Program-made: the position numbers and the translations under genes | Origin: Christiangramia oceanisediminis | Lineage (GTDB): Bacteria > Bacteroidota > Bacteroidia > Flavobacteriales > Flavobacteriaceae | DNA length: 64,000 bases | Assembly (NCBI RefSeq): GCF_022570735.2 | Contig: NZ_JANCNS010000001.1 | Span: forward strand, 744,001-808,000 | Direction: 5' to 3' | Shown here: in pieces, positions 1-9,166 of the stretch | Layout: every line of letters starts with the position of its first letter | Numbering within the stretch: the first letter of the stretch is position 1 | Notes under the pieces: generated by a model | What the model saw: only the letters and a program-made list of their open reading frames with translations | Database searches by the model: none | Told to the model about the DNA's origin: nothing

Positions 1-714
1 AACAGGAGTAGGAGCCTTCATCGCGCCCGGTAACCAGAAATGGAATGGAAACTGTGCCGACTTTGTAAATGCTGCTCCAAAGATGAATAATACAGCAAGA
101 AAATAGAATTCGTGGCCGGTGATCGCATCTTGCATGCTTAGCATTTCAGAAATGCTGTAAGTCCCGGTCATGGTGTTCAGTAAGAGCGCACCTGCAAGTA
201 GAAACAAACCACCAATTCCTGTTATCCCCAGGGCGGTTAGCGCCGATTTTCTTGAAGCCGGATTGGTATTATTAAAACCTATCAGGAAAAAGGAAGAGAT
301 ACTCGTTAACTCCCAGAACACGAACAAGGTGATCATATTATCTGAAAGTACCAGCCCCAGCATGGCTCCCATAAAGGAGGCCAAATATCCATAAAAGCGA
401 TCTAAATACTCATGCCCTTTCAAATAGGAAGAAGTATAGAAAAATACCAGAAATCCTATTCCTGTGATCAGCAAGGAGAATAGCAGTGATAGGCCGTCCA
501 GTTTAAAGCCAAGATCCACGCCAAATGATGGTATCCACTGGTAAGTCTTTAGGAAAACTTCGCCATTAGACACAGGTAATATAAATTGAGTGAAATATAA
601 AAACAGGCCTAATGGGATTATTGAAGCGAGTAAAGAAAGCTTACCCTTAAAAAATTTTCCCGCGAAAACGAGAAAAATAGAGAATAAAAAACCTGTAAGA
701 ATTGCGGTAAGCAT
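1..714 (-). CDS. mrpA: Monovalent cation/H+ antiporter subunit A (MrpA/MnhA), 5' part
   Basis: Partial gene that runs off the left edge; the first 238 codons are present, starting at the ATG read leftward from 714. The protein is a string of hydrophobic helices. The stretch FVFWELTSISSFFLIG, with its membrane-embedded Glu, and the closing FHFWLPGAMKAPTPV are typical of the proton-pumping subunit shared by Mrp antiporters and NuoL. The early GHEYLDRFYGYLASFMGAML region fits MrpA better than NuoL. Mrp complexes exchange Na+ for H+ across the inner membrane in pH and sodium homeostasis. The remaining subunit genes would be expected to the left, outside the window. The subunit A assignment is strong; NuoL/HyfB-type proteins are the alternative. 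Confidence 0.85.
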   Translation of the reverse strand, partial: MLTAILTGFLFSIFLVFAGKFFKGKLSLLASIIPLGLFLYFTQFILPVSNGEVFLKTYQWIPSFGVDLGFKLDGLSLLFSLLITGIGFLVFFYTSSYLKGHEYLDRFYGYLASFMGAMLGLVLSDNMITLFVFWELTSISSFFLIGFNNTNPASRKSALTALGITGIGGLFLLAGALLLNTMTGTYSISEMLSMQDAITGHEFYFLAVLFIFGAAFTKSAQFPFHFWLPGAMKAPTPV

Positions 715-893
715 ACTTATTAAAAATCTGTTCCTCGCAAATATAATAGTTATTATTGAAGAATACTGAGCAGAAGAAGGCAGAGATGAACTTCGATCCT
801 GTTAAGTAATTGTTATGAAGATAATTATGCCCAACAGCATTTTTTCAATCTATGCATAAGTAAAATCGATTGCACACCAGAAGTTTTTAAAGC

Positions 894-920
894 AAAAATT
901 ATTGTTTATCAATAATTTTT
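894..920 (+). promoter_or_regulatory. Perfect 11-bp inverted repeat, putative operator of the DUF2975/HTH pair
   Basis: Arms AAAAATTATTG (894-904) and CAATAATTTTT (910-920) are exact reverse complements separated by 5 bases. The repeat covers the probable -33 TTG (902-904) and reaches the -7 region, where a bound repressor would block RNA polymerase. The likely binder is the Cro/CI protein encoded at 1473. An RNA hairpin terminator is unlikely because no rightward gene precedes it. Confidence 0.55.
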
Positions 921-929
921 ATAGTTTTA
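902..929 (+). promoter_or_regulatory. Putative promoter of the DUF2975-HTH operon
   Basis: A TTG at 902-904 is followed after 17 bases by TAGTTTTA (922-929), one mismatch from the Bacteroidota -7 consensus TAnnTTTG. The distance to the start codon at 951 is suitable. Confidence 0.4.
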
Positions 930-950
930 CGCTGTATCAAGCTTTAAAAT

Positions 951-1469
951 ATGAAACCTCACCCCTATCTAAAATTGATCATCTCCATTTCATTCTACCT
1001 GCTTTTACTAAAATTTATCCTCTCGATTGGCTTATATCTCTGGATCTTATTTGGCGGAAGAATTAAATTACGATCAATAAATTTTCTGGATCAAAAACTG
1101 GTCGAAGAGTCATTCGGCGCCACTATGATTATTTCGACTTTTGAATTGGTTTTAACAGGGCTTTTTGCTTACTCTTTATATGTACTGAAAAAACTTGTTG
1201 AAGAATTTGAAAAAGAAAAACTGTACACCCCTAAACAAATTGCGGGATTGAAACTTGCAGGCTCAATGATTATAAGCATTACCATCCTGGAATGGTTTAT
1301 AGATTTTTTCACAAGAGCAGTTGCCGAGAGCCGTTTAAGCCTGGGGATCTATTTCGACAATCCTGGTAACCCCTGGCTTCTTATCGCTACCGGATTATTC
1401 TTCATTTATCTTAGTAAGGTATTTAAAAACAGTGCTGAATTAAAACGGGATAAAGACCTAACTATTTAA
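951..1469 (+). CDS. DUF2975 family membrane protein
   Basis: A 172-residue protein with about four hydrophobic segments (roughly residues 8-32, 55-78, 102-122 and 140-155) separated by charged loops, so an inner-membrane protein. Layout and sequence fit DUF2975 (the YoaS type). In many bacteria such a gene lies directly before a very small Cro/CI regulator, as here: only 3 bases separate it from the next gene. Its biochemical role is unknown in the family. Co-transcription with the regulator, and a perfect inverted repeat over the promoter, suggest an autoregulated sensor or effector pair; this is inference. Confidence 0.75.
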   Translation: MKPHPYLKLIISISFYLLLLKFILSIGLYLWILFGGRIKLRSINFLDQKLVEESFGATMIISTFELVLTGLFAYSLYVLKKLVEEFEKEKLYTPKQIAGLKLAGSMIISITILEWFIDFFTRAVAESRLSLGIYFDNPGNPWLLIATGLFFIYLSKVFKNSAELKRDKDLTI

Positions 1470-1472
1470 AAA

Positions 1473-1685
1473 ATGGCAATTCAGATCAATCTCGATAAGA
1501 TCCTGGAAGAAAGAGGCATGAAGAGCAATGAACTGGCAGATATCATTGGGATCACCACGGCTAATCTTTCCATTCTGAAAACCGGAAAAGCAAAAGCCAT
1601 TCGATTTTCTACGCTGGAAGCCATCTGCAAAGCGCTGGATTGCCAGCCCGGAGACATACTCAGTCACAATCCGGAAAGCGAATAG
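1473..1685 (+). CDS. Small Cro/CI (XRE) family HTH regulator, YozG type
   Basis: A 70-residue protein that is almost only a helix-turn-helix domain. The core (residues about 8-62) includes ERGMKSNELADIIGIT and LSILKTGKAKAIRFSTL, ending in the CQPGDIL motif common in this subfamily. It starts 3 bases after the DUF2975 stop, so the two are surely one transcript. Family members are DNA-binding repressors; the inverted repeat at 894-920 is the natural candidate operator. Regulation of its own operon is inferred. There is no sensor domain, so any signal might arrive through the membrane partner. Confidence 0.85.
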   Translation: MAIQINLDKILEERGMKSNELADIIGITTANLSILKTGKAKAIRFSTLEAICKALDCQPGDILSHNPESE

Positions 1686-1734
1686 TTCTTTCACTCCAAT
1701 AAAAATTTTACTTTAGAGCAAATTTCAAAAATCT

Positions 1735-3510
1735 ATGATGCGTTTACTTATAATTGCCATTTTTCTGATTGGTTTCTTCGGAAATGCCCAGACGAACTCC
1801 TATTCCATTTCTTTTGAAAATGCGGTTCATCACGAGGCCAAAGTACTTATTAATTTTCCGCAGGTTAAATCCAAAAGCCTGGAAATTAGAATGAGCCGAA
1901 CTTCTCCTGGCAGATACGCCCTGCATGAATTCGTGAAGAACGTATACGGTTTTAAAGCGACCAACAGCAAGGGAGAAGCCCTGGAGGTTACTCGCAAGGA
2001 TCCTTACTCCTGGGAAGTGAGTGAACATGACGGAACGATCAATATTGAATATACCCTTTTTGCGAACCGGGGTGATGGTACTTATTCGCAAATTGATGAG
2101 ACCCACGCCCACCTCAATATGCCAGCCACTTTTATGTATGCTGCAGAACTCGAACATAGATCTATAAAGGTTCATTTCGCGGTGCGTAAAGACCTGGACT
2201 GGAAAGTGGCAACACAATTGAAACTGGAAGGCAATACGACCTATTCTGCTCCTGACCTTTATTATTTTATGGACAGCCCAACCGAGATCAGTGATTTTGA
2301 TCTGAAGGAATTCGAACTGGATGGACAACAGATCCAGTTCGCCCTTCATCATAAAGGTACTGAAGAGGAATTTGCCGAATATTTCGACCAGGTTAAGCGA
2401 ATCGTGATCCAGGAAAAAGAAGTATTTGGAGAGTTACCAGATTTCGATTATGATAAATACACGTTCCTGGCCTGTTATATGCCCAATGTTTCGGGTGACG
2501 GAATGGAGCATCGAAACAGCACCATTTTAACCGATAGGGAAAGCCTTGCCGAAGGCGGAATGAAAGGAAACATCGGGACAGTAGCCCATGAATTCTTCCA
2601 CGCCTGGAATGTGGAACGAATTCGCCCGGAAGACCTGGAGCCTTTCGATTTTACTGAAGCCAACATGTCTGCTTCCTTATGGTTCGCTGAAGGATTTACC
2701 AGCTACTACACCGGACTGATGCTTCGCAGGGCTCAGATAATCACTTCAGAAGAATATATCAACGGATTGAATGGTACCTTTAATTATGTATGGAATTCAC
2801 CTGCACTTGAGTATTTCAACCCTATTGAAATGAGCTACCAGGCGCCCTTTGTAGACGCTGCGACTTCCGTTGATCCGGTAAACCGGGAAAATACCTTTGT
2901 TTCCTATTATTCCTACGGAAGTGTTCTTGGCCTTGCGTTGGATCTGGCTTTAAGGGGAAAAGAATTGAATCTGGACGATTTTATAAAACTCATGTGGGAA
3001 AAACACGGCAATTCTGAAGTTTCCTACTCTGTAGAAGACATCGAAGAGACTCTGGCAGAATATGCCGGGAAGGAATTTGCTTCAGAATTCTTTCAGAAAC
3101 ACATCTACAACAGCCAGATGCCGGACTATAAAGAGCTTTTTGAACCAGTAGGAGTAAAGATCAGCCAGGATGATGAGAAAAACCATTTTGGAGCTTCCTT
3201 GAGAGAAACAGAAGGCGGCCTTGAAATCGCCAGGAACACTTATAAAACCAGCCCGGCTTATAAGGCAGGTTTAACAGAAGGTGACCTTATTATTAGCATT
3301 GACGGAACTGAAGTGAATTCGAACGAGGATTTCAAAAAGTTGATCAGCGAAAAGAAGAATGGCCAAGTAAAGATCGCTTTTAAACGCTTCGGTGAGGAGA
3401 GAACTACCGAAGTAGAGCTTTCAGAAGATCCTACCTATAAGATCGAGATGAGGGAAAACCCTTCAAAGGAGCAGCTTGAAAACAGGAAAAACTGGTTGAA
3501 TTCAAAATAA
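1735..3510 (+). CDS. M61 family metallopeptidase with PDZ domain
   Basis: A 591-residue exported peptidase. An N-terminal signal peptide ends at about residue 19 (FFGNAQ). The N-terminal third is the beta-rich M61 domain. The zinc motif HEFFH is at residues 285-289, followed by AWNVERIRP, and the third ligand is probably E319 in WFAEGFTSYY. A PDZ domain lies near residues 485-565 (TSPAYKAGLTEGDLIISIDG). M61 enzymes are aminopeptidase-like proteases (glycyl aminopeptidase type). It is monocistronic, with a possible promoter just upstream. Length and motifs are complete, and the product is probably periplasmic. Confidence 0.9.
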   Translation: MMRLLIIAIFLIGFFGNAQTNSYSISFENAVHHEAKVLINFPQVKSKSLEIRMSRTSPGRYALHEFVKNVYGFKATNSKGEALEVTRKDPYSWEVSEHDGTINIEYTLFANRGDGTYSQIDETHAHLNMPATFMYAAELEHRSIKVHFAVRKDLDWKVATQLKLEGNTTYSAPDLYYFMDSPTEISDFDLKEFELDGQQIQFALHHKGTEEEFAEYFDQVKRIVIQEKEVFGELPDFDYDKYTFLACYMPNVSGDGMEHRNSTILTDRESLAEGGMKGNIGTVAHEFFHAWNVERIRPEDLEPFDFTEANMSASLWFAEGFTSYYTGLMLRRAQIITSEEYINGLNGTFNYVWNSPALEYFNPIEMSYQAPFVDAATSVDPVNRENTFVSYYSYGSVLGLALDLALRGKELNLDDFIKLMWEKHGNSEVSYSVEDIEETLAEYAGKEFASEFFQKHIYNSQMPDYKELFEPVGVKISQDDEKNHFGASLRETEGGLEIARNTYKTSPAYKAGLTEGDLIISIDGTEVNSNEDFKKLISEKKNGQVKIAFKRFGEERTTEVELSEDPTYKIEMRENPSKEQLENRKNWLNSK

Positions 3511-3523
3511 AAAATAATAAAAT

Positions 3524-3583
3524 AGACTTCACAGGTTTTTTTCAAAACAGAGACCTCAAAGGTTTTAGAAACCTGTGAGGTCT
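3524..3583. repeat. Dispersed AGACCTCACAGGTTTT palindrome family, copy cluster 1
   Basis: Three related 16-17 bp units lie between the M61 gene and atpC: AGACTTCACAGGTTTT (3524-3539), AGACCTCAAAGGTTTT (3551-3566) and the inverted AGAAACCTGTGAGGTCT (3567-3583). The last two form a hairpin. The same unit occurs at 31418-31452 and 47766-47838, always outside genes. Confidence 0.85.
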
Positions 3584-3612
3584 GAATGAAACTATGAATC
3601 CTGGAAATAAAA

Positions 3613-3636
3613 AAAGGCCTTCAAATGAAGGCCTTT
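3613..3636 (-). terminator. Rho-independent terminator of atpDC (possibly bidirectional)
   Basis: An 11-bp stem AAAGGCCTTCA / TGAAGGCCTTT with a minimal loop. Read leftward it is followed by a run of T, as expected for the end of atpC 20 bases away. It lies between converging genes and may also stop M61 transcripts. Confidence 0.8.
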
Positions 3637-3656
3637 ATATTTTAAAGTTCTGAAAG

Positions 3657-3947
3657 TTAATCGGCCAATACGATCGCCTTATTATCTTTCATTTCAAGAA
3701 CTCCTCCTTTTATTGCATAGTAAACAACGTTAGAACCTTCAGTTCTGAAACCAGACTGATCCTTTCTTTTTACCTCGTTGGAACTTCCGGCAGCAAGATT
3801 GATCTTTACTTCACCTTCGGTTAAGGTAGAAACGATAGGAGCGTGATTATTCAGCATCTGGAATTCCCCATCGTGACCTGGTACTTTTACCGCGTCTACC
3901 TGAGCTCTGAATACTACTGCTTCGGGAGTTACTATCTCTAAATACAT
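3657..3947 (-). CDS. atpC: F1F0 ATP synthase subunit epsilon (short form)
   Basis: A 96-residue protein, MYLEIVTPEAVVFRAQVDAV..., matching the N-terminal beta-sandwich of F1 epsilon, including the GEFQMLNNHAPIVSTL segment. Epsilon belongs to the central rotor stalk of ATP synthase on the cytoplasmic face of the inner membrane. The E. coli protein is near 138 residues; this one lacks the C-terminal two-helix domain that acts as an ATPase brake, which is usual in Bacteroidota. It follows atpD by 10 bases as the last gene of a two-gene operon, and a terminator lies directly downstream. Confidence 0.95.
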   Translation of the reverse strand: MYLEIVTPEAVVFRAQVDAVKVPGHDGEFQMLNNHAPIVSTLTEGEVKINLAAGSSNEVKRKDQSGFRTEGSNVVYYAIKGGVLEMKDNKAIVLAD

Positions 3948-3957
3948 CTAACTTATT

Positions 3958-5469
<1,512 letters not shown>

Positions 5470-5562
5470 TTATCTAATTCTTTAATTTTTAATAGTAAAA
5501 TTCAAAGACCTATTTTCCTGATTTAAAATATGCTAATTAAGAAACAGGTCATTTTCAGGCTG

Positions 5563-5570
5563 CAAAGATA
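5563..5570 (-). promoter_or_regulatory. -7 box of the atpDC promoter
   Basis: Read leftward this is TATCTTTG, an exact TAnnTTTG box followed by GCAGCC. T-rich sequence lies upstream in the -33 area. The leader to atpD would be close to 90 nt. Confidence 0.6.
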
Positions 5571-5679
5571 AATTTTTCTTGCAAAAAACATATTGAATTT
5601 TTCAGAAGTTTTTAATGTTTGACGAATGCTTTAAAATACTGATTTAAAACACCCAATATTGCCTGAGACTGAAAAACAA

Positions 5680-5712
5680 AAAGGCCTTTCCGATTAATTC
5701 GAAAAGGCCTTT
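5680..5712 (-). terminator. Terminator after glmS
   Basis: A stem of AAAGGCCTTT-cCGA paired with TCGaAAAGGCCTTT around a short loop. Read leftward it ends in TTTTTG. It lies 24 bases after the glmS stop and closes the three-gene operon. Confidence 0.75.
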
Positions 5713-5735
5713 AATTATGCTAATTGATTAAAATT

Positions 5736-7583
5736 TTATTCTACCGTAACCGATTTTGCCAGATTACGAGGCTGATCTACATTCTTACCAAGCATCACTG
5801 CTATATGATAAGAAAGCAATTGCAACGGAATGGTAGTAAGAAGCGGTGTTAGCGATTCGATGGTTTCTGGAACCTCGATCACATAATCTGCCAGCTCTCT
5901 AACTTCCTGGTCACCTTCGGTCACTACCGCGATGATCTTTCCTTTTCTGGATTTGATCTCCTGGATATTGCTCACCACCTTCTCGTAATGACCTTTTTTG
6001 GTAGCGATTACCACTACCGGCATTTGCTCATCGATCAATGCGATAGGCCCGTGCTTCATTTCAGCAGCAGGATAGCCTTCAGCATGTATATAAGATATCT
6101 CCTTTAATTTCAAGGCACCTTCCAAGGCAACAGGGAAATTATAACCCCTACCTAGATAAAGGCAGTTTGGAGCATACCTGTATTTATATGCGATCTCCTG
6201 GATCAAAGTATCGGTTTTCAAGGCCTTTTTTACCTTATCAGGGATTCTCTCCATTTCCTGAAGGTGAAACTGGAAATCACTATGGGAAATAGTTCCCTTG
6301 AATTTTCCAAGTTTCAAAGCCATTAAGGTAAGAACCGTGATCTGAGTAGTAAAAGCCTTGGTTGAAGCCACCCCGATCTCGGGACCAGCATGCGTATAGG
6401 CTCCGGCATGTGTTTCACGTGAAATGGAAGAACCAACCACATTACAAACCCCAAATGCAAAAGCACCCTTTTCCTTAGCAAGCTTGATAGCGGCCATGGT
6501 ATCGGCAGTTTCACCACTCTGAGAAATAGCGATCACCACGTCATTTTCGGTAATAATCGGGTTTCTATACCTGAATTCTGAAGCGTATTCAACTTCAACA
6601 GGGATTCGGGCAATATCTTCAAATATATATTCGGCAACAAGTCCTGCGTGCCATGAAGTACCACAGGCCACAATAACGATACGTTTCGCATTCGCGATAC
6701 GCTCCATATTATCATCTACCCCGGCCATTCTAATGATACCTTTATCGGCAAGCATCCTACCTCTATAGGTATCACTAATCGCGCTAGGCTGCTCATGGAT
6801 CTCTTTCAGCATGAAATGATCATAGCCTCCTTTTTCGATCTGCTCAAGGTTAAGCTGAAGTTCAGTTACATAAGGATCAACCAGGGAGTCATCCTTGATC
6901 TTTCTTACCTTCACTTCTTTGTGTCTTCTAACCACAGCCATCTCCCCATCTTCGAGGTAGATCGCGTTATTGGTAAATTCGATGAACGGAGAGGCATCTG
7001 AAGCGACGAAAAACTCATCGTCACCTACACCAATCGCCAATGGGCTACCCAATCTGGCAACCACGATCTCATCTGGCTTTTTCTTATCAAAAACTGCAAT
7101 AGCGTATGCACCTACGGTTTGGTTCAAAGCTATCTGCACAGCTTTTCCCAGCTTTACCCCTTCCTGCTGAATAACATCTTCAATAAGATTTACGAGTACT
7201 TCTGTATCGGTATCACTTTTAAATGTATATCCTCTTTTCTTTAATTCCTTTTTAAGGGAGTCGTAATTTTCGATGATCCCATTGTGAATGATCACCAGGT
7301 CACCAGAATTTGAGTAATGAGGATGTGAATTCACATCATTTGGCTCCCCGTGGGTGGCCCATCTTGTATGCCCGATCCCAACCGTACCATTGGTGGTTAT
7401 CTCGCTCTCCAGCTTCTCCTTTAGATCGGCAACCTTTCCCTTGGTTTTGCTCATTTTGAGCTCTTCACCATCGTAAATGGCAATTCCAGCACTGTCATAT
7501 CCACGATATTCCAGTCTTTTTAAACCTTTCAATACAATGGGATAGGCTTCTCTATGCCCAATATATCCAACAATTCCACACAT
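5736..7583 (-). CDS. glmS: Glutamine--fructose-6-phosphate aminotransferase (isomerizing)
   Basis: A 615-residue enzyme that makes glucosamine-6-phosphate from fructose-6-phosphate and glutamine, the first step toward UDP-GlcNAc for peptidoglycan and LPS. The N-terminal glutaminase domain starts MCGIVGYIG with catalytic Cys2; GHTRWATHGEPN and HNGIIENY follow. Two SIS domains fill the C-terminal half (ACGTSWHAGLVAEY, SQSGETADT), ending in PRNLAKSVTVE as usual. It is third in an operon after the GT5-like and DUF4270 genes, 14 bases behind the latter. No glmS ribozyme signature is expected or seen in that gap. Confidence 0.97.
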   Translation of the reverse strand: MCGIVGYIGHREAYPIVLKGLKRLEYRGYDSAGIAIYDGEELKMSKTKGKVADLKEKLESEITTNGTVGIGHTRWATHGEPNDVNSHPHYSNSGDLVIIHNGIIENYDSLKKELKKRGYTFKSDTDTEVLVNLIEDVIQQEGVKLGKAVQIALNQTVGAYAIAVFDKKKPDEIVVARLGSPLAIGVGDDEFFVASDASPFIEFTNNAIYLEDGEMAVVRRHKEVKVRKIKDDSLVDPYVTELQLNLEQIEKGGYDHFMLKEIHEQPSAISDTYRGRMLADKGIIRMAGVDDNMERIANAKRIVIVACGTSWHAGLVAEYIFEDIARIPVEVEYASEFRYRNPIITENDVVIAISQSGETADTMAAIKLAKEKGAFAFGVCNVVGSSISRETHAGAYTHAGPEIGVASTKAFTTQITVLTLMALKLGKFKGTISHSDFQFHLQEMERIPDKVKKALKTDTLIQEIAYKYRYAPNCLYLGRGYNFPVALEGALKLKEISYIHAEGYPAAEMKHGPIALIDEQMPVVVIATKKGHYEKVVSNIQEIKSRKGKIIAVVTEGDQEVRELADYVIEVPETIESLTPLLTTIPLQLLSYHIAVMLGKNVDQPRNLAKSVTVE

Positions 7584-7597
7584 AGTTCTTAGTCAAT

Positions 7598-9151
7598 TTA
7601 ATAGTCTGTGTAATAGATCCTCAATTTAAGCCTTTTTTCCTCATCTGCAGATTCATCTCCGTGGAGAACCGTTCCGTAGGGAATAGAAAGAGTGGAGAGT
7701 GGTACTCTTTCAACCTCTTCGATTCCTCTAACGGCAGAGAAGTTAGGAGTATTAATATTACCCGGGATCACTACACCAAGTTTTACATTTTCGGTATCAC
7801 CTCGCAAAATGCTTGCCACGTGTGAGGTGACCCTTAATTTATAAAGGATCCCGTTTTCATCTTCATCCCTTTCCAGTGGAACTGAAAATGTAGTTTTGGA
7901 TTGCGATGGATCTGATTCATTGAGAGAAGGATCCAACTGATAATCGGCAATCACGGTATTATTTTCAACATTATATAGATAAAGTCTCTCTGGCTCTTCA
8001 GCACCGTTTAGCTCGTCCCGAGCTACATAAAAAGTAAGATTAGCCTCGTTAATCAGCCAGTTGTTACCCCTTAACTGCTCAAGAACCGTTTCGTCTGGAA
8101 AAATATCAACAATAACCATACTACCTTCCTGGGATTTGAGATAGAGATTTTCGGAACCTGATCCCGGATCCTGGTCTTCAATTTCAGCAAGTAAATCACC
8201 AGGAAATTCCCCTGTATAGGTATTAAACCTATTGGCATTGAATAAGTTCAGATCATATTTCCCCCTTAAGCTTACTGTTTCCATATTGCCTTCATCATTT
8301 TCCCTTTCTTCCTCATATGTATAATAAAGACTGATCATGGAATTTTCATTGGCATAGTCCAGCAGTATTTGTTGACCCTCTGTTGAATTTTGCTCTGCCT
8401 TAATAAAGAAGCTTCGCAGGTACTGGGTAAAGTTGCCGTTATTCAATAAAACATCGGTTCCTTGCTGGTCTATGATCTTTTGTTGAAAATAATCAGTTGG
8501 AAGCTTCAGCCTAAAGGCTGGTTCATAAGCTACAGTATCATTTACCTCACCATCGCCTGGCTCAAAATTAACATACCTGGCCGCAGAAGCCTTGAAATTT
8601 TCATTTACAAAAATGGGGCTACCCAAGATATTCTGCTCAATTTGAGGCTGCTGGTCTGAATAATATCTCTGGGCATTCTCGAAATTAGAGTCAGGATCTA
8701 AAGTATTCAGAAAAAATCCGGTTTCGTAGATGGATAACCTGAATGATCCCTCACCAAAAACAGAATCCAGTTTATATTCGATCTCACCCTCTTCGGAGGT
8801 AGATTCAATTTCGGTAGAAAAATAAGGGATGGTCATCACCACACTGTCCAGCACTGGGTTATCACCAAAATCAGGATCTGCTTGACTCAAAACCAGCTGG
8901 GTAACTATACTGGCAGTATTACTTCCGTAGATCGGGTGTTGATTTACACCAAGAAAGTAATTATTAAGATTATTGGTTTGAATGGAATTTATTTTCTGGG
9001 AGTAAGCATTCACCTCTACTTCGGTTAACTCTACATCTGTTGGGTTATTTATGATTTCTCCTCCAATATCTGTGTAATCCTCATCACATCCCACAAAAGC
9101 GAAAACAGCAACCAGGGCGGTTGCCATCTGTAACAATCTGTTTAATTTCAT
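7598..9151 (-). CDS. DUF4270 family surface lipoprotein
   Basis: A 517-residue lipoprotein. The signal peptide ends in a lipobox with Cys22 (VFAFVGC) followed at once by acidic residues DED. That resembles the lipoprotein export signal that sends Bacteroidota lipoproteins to the outer face of the outer membrane. The rest is beta-rich and matches the DUF4270 family, found throughout Flavobacteriia and often beside glmS. No catalytic motif is recognisable and the function is unknown. It sits between the GT5-like gene (15 bases) and glmS (14 bases), so it is co-expressed with amino-sugar synthesis, which hints at an envelope role; this is inference. Confidence 0.85.
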   Translation of the reverse strand: MKLNRLLQMATALVAVFAFVGCDEDYTDIGGEIINNPTDVELTEVEVNAYSQKINSIQTNNLNNYFLGVNQHPIYGSNTASIVTQLVLSQADPDFGDNPVLDSVVMTIPYFSTEIESTSEEGEIEYKLDSVFGEGSFRLSIYETGFFLNTLDPDSNFENAQRYYSDQQPQIEQNILGSPIFVNENFKASAARYVNFEPGDGEVNDTVAYEPAFRLKLPTDYFQQKIIDQQGTDVLLNNGNFTQYLRSFFIKAEQNSTEGQQILLDYANENSMISLYYTYEEERENDEGNMETVSLRGKYDLNLFNANRFNTYTGEFPGDLLAEIEDQDPGSGSENLYLKSQEGSMVIVDIFPDETVLEQLRGNNWLINEANLTFYVARDELNGAEEPERLYLYNVENNTVIADYQLDPSLNESDPSQSKTTFSVPLERDEDENGILYKLRVTSHVASILRGDTENVKLGVVIPGNINTPNFSAVRGIEEVERVPLSTLSIPYGTVLHGDESADEEKRLKLRIYYTDY

Positions 9152-9166
9152 CTAATACGTTTACTT

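Noticed and set aside
894-920. Terminator hairpin
   Set aside because: The AT-only stem follows no rightward gene, and it overlaps the promoter of the next operon.
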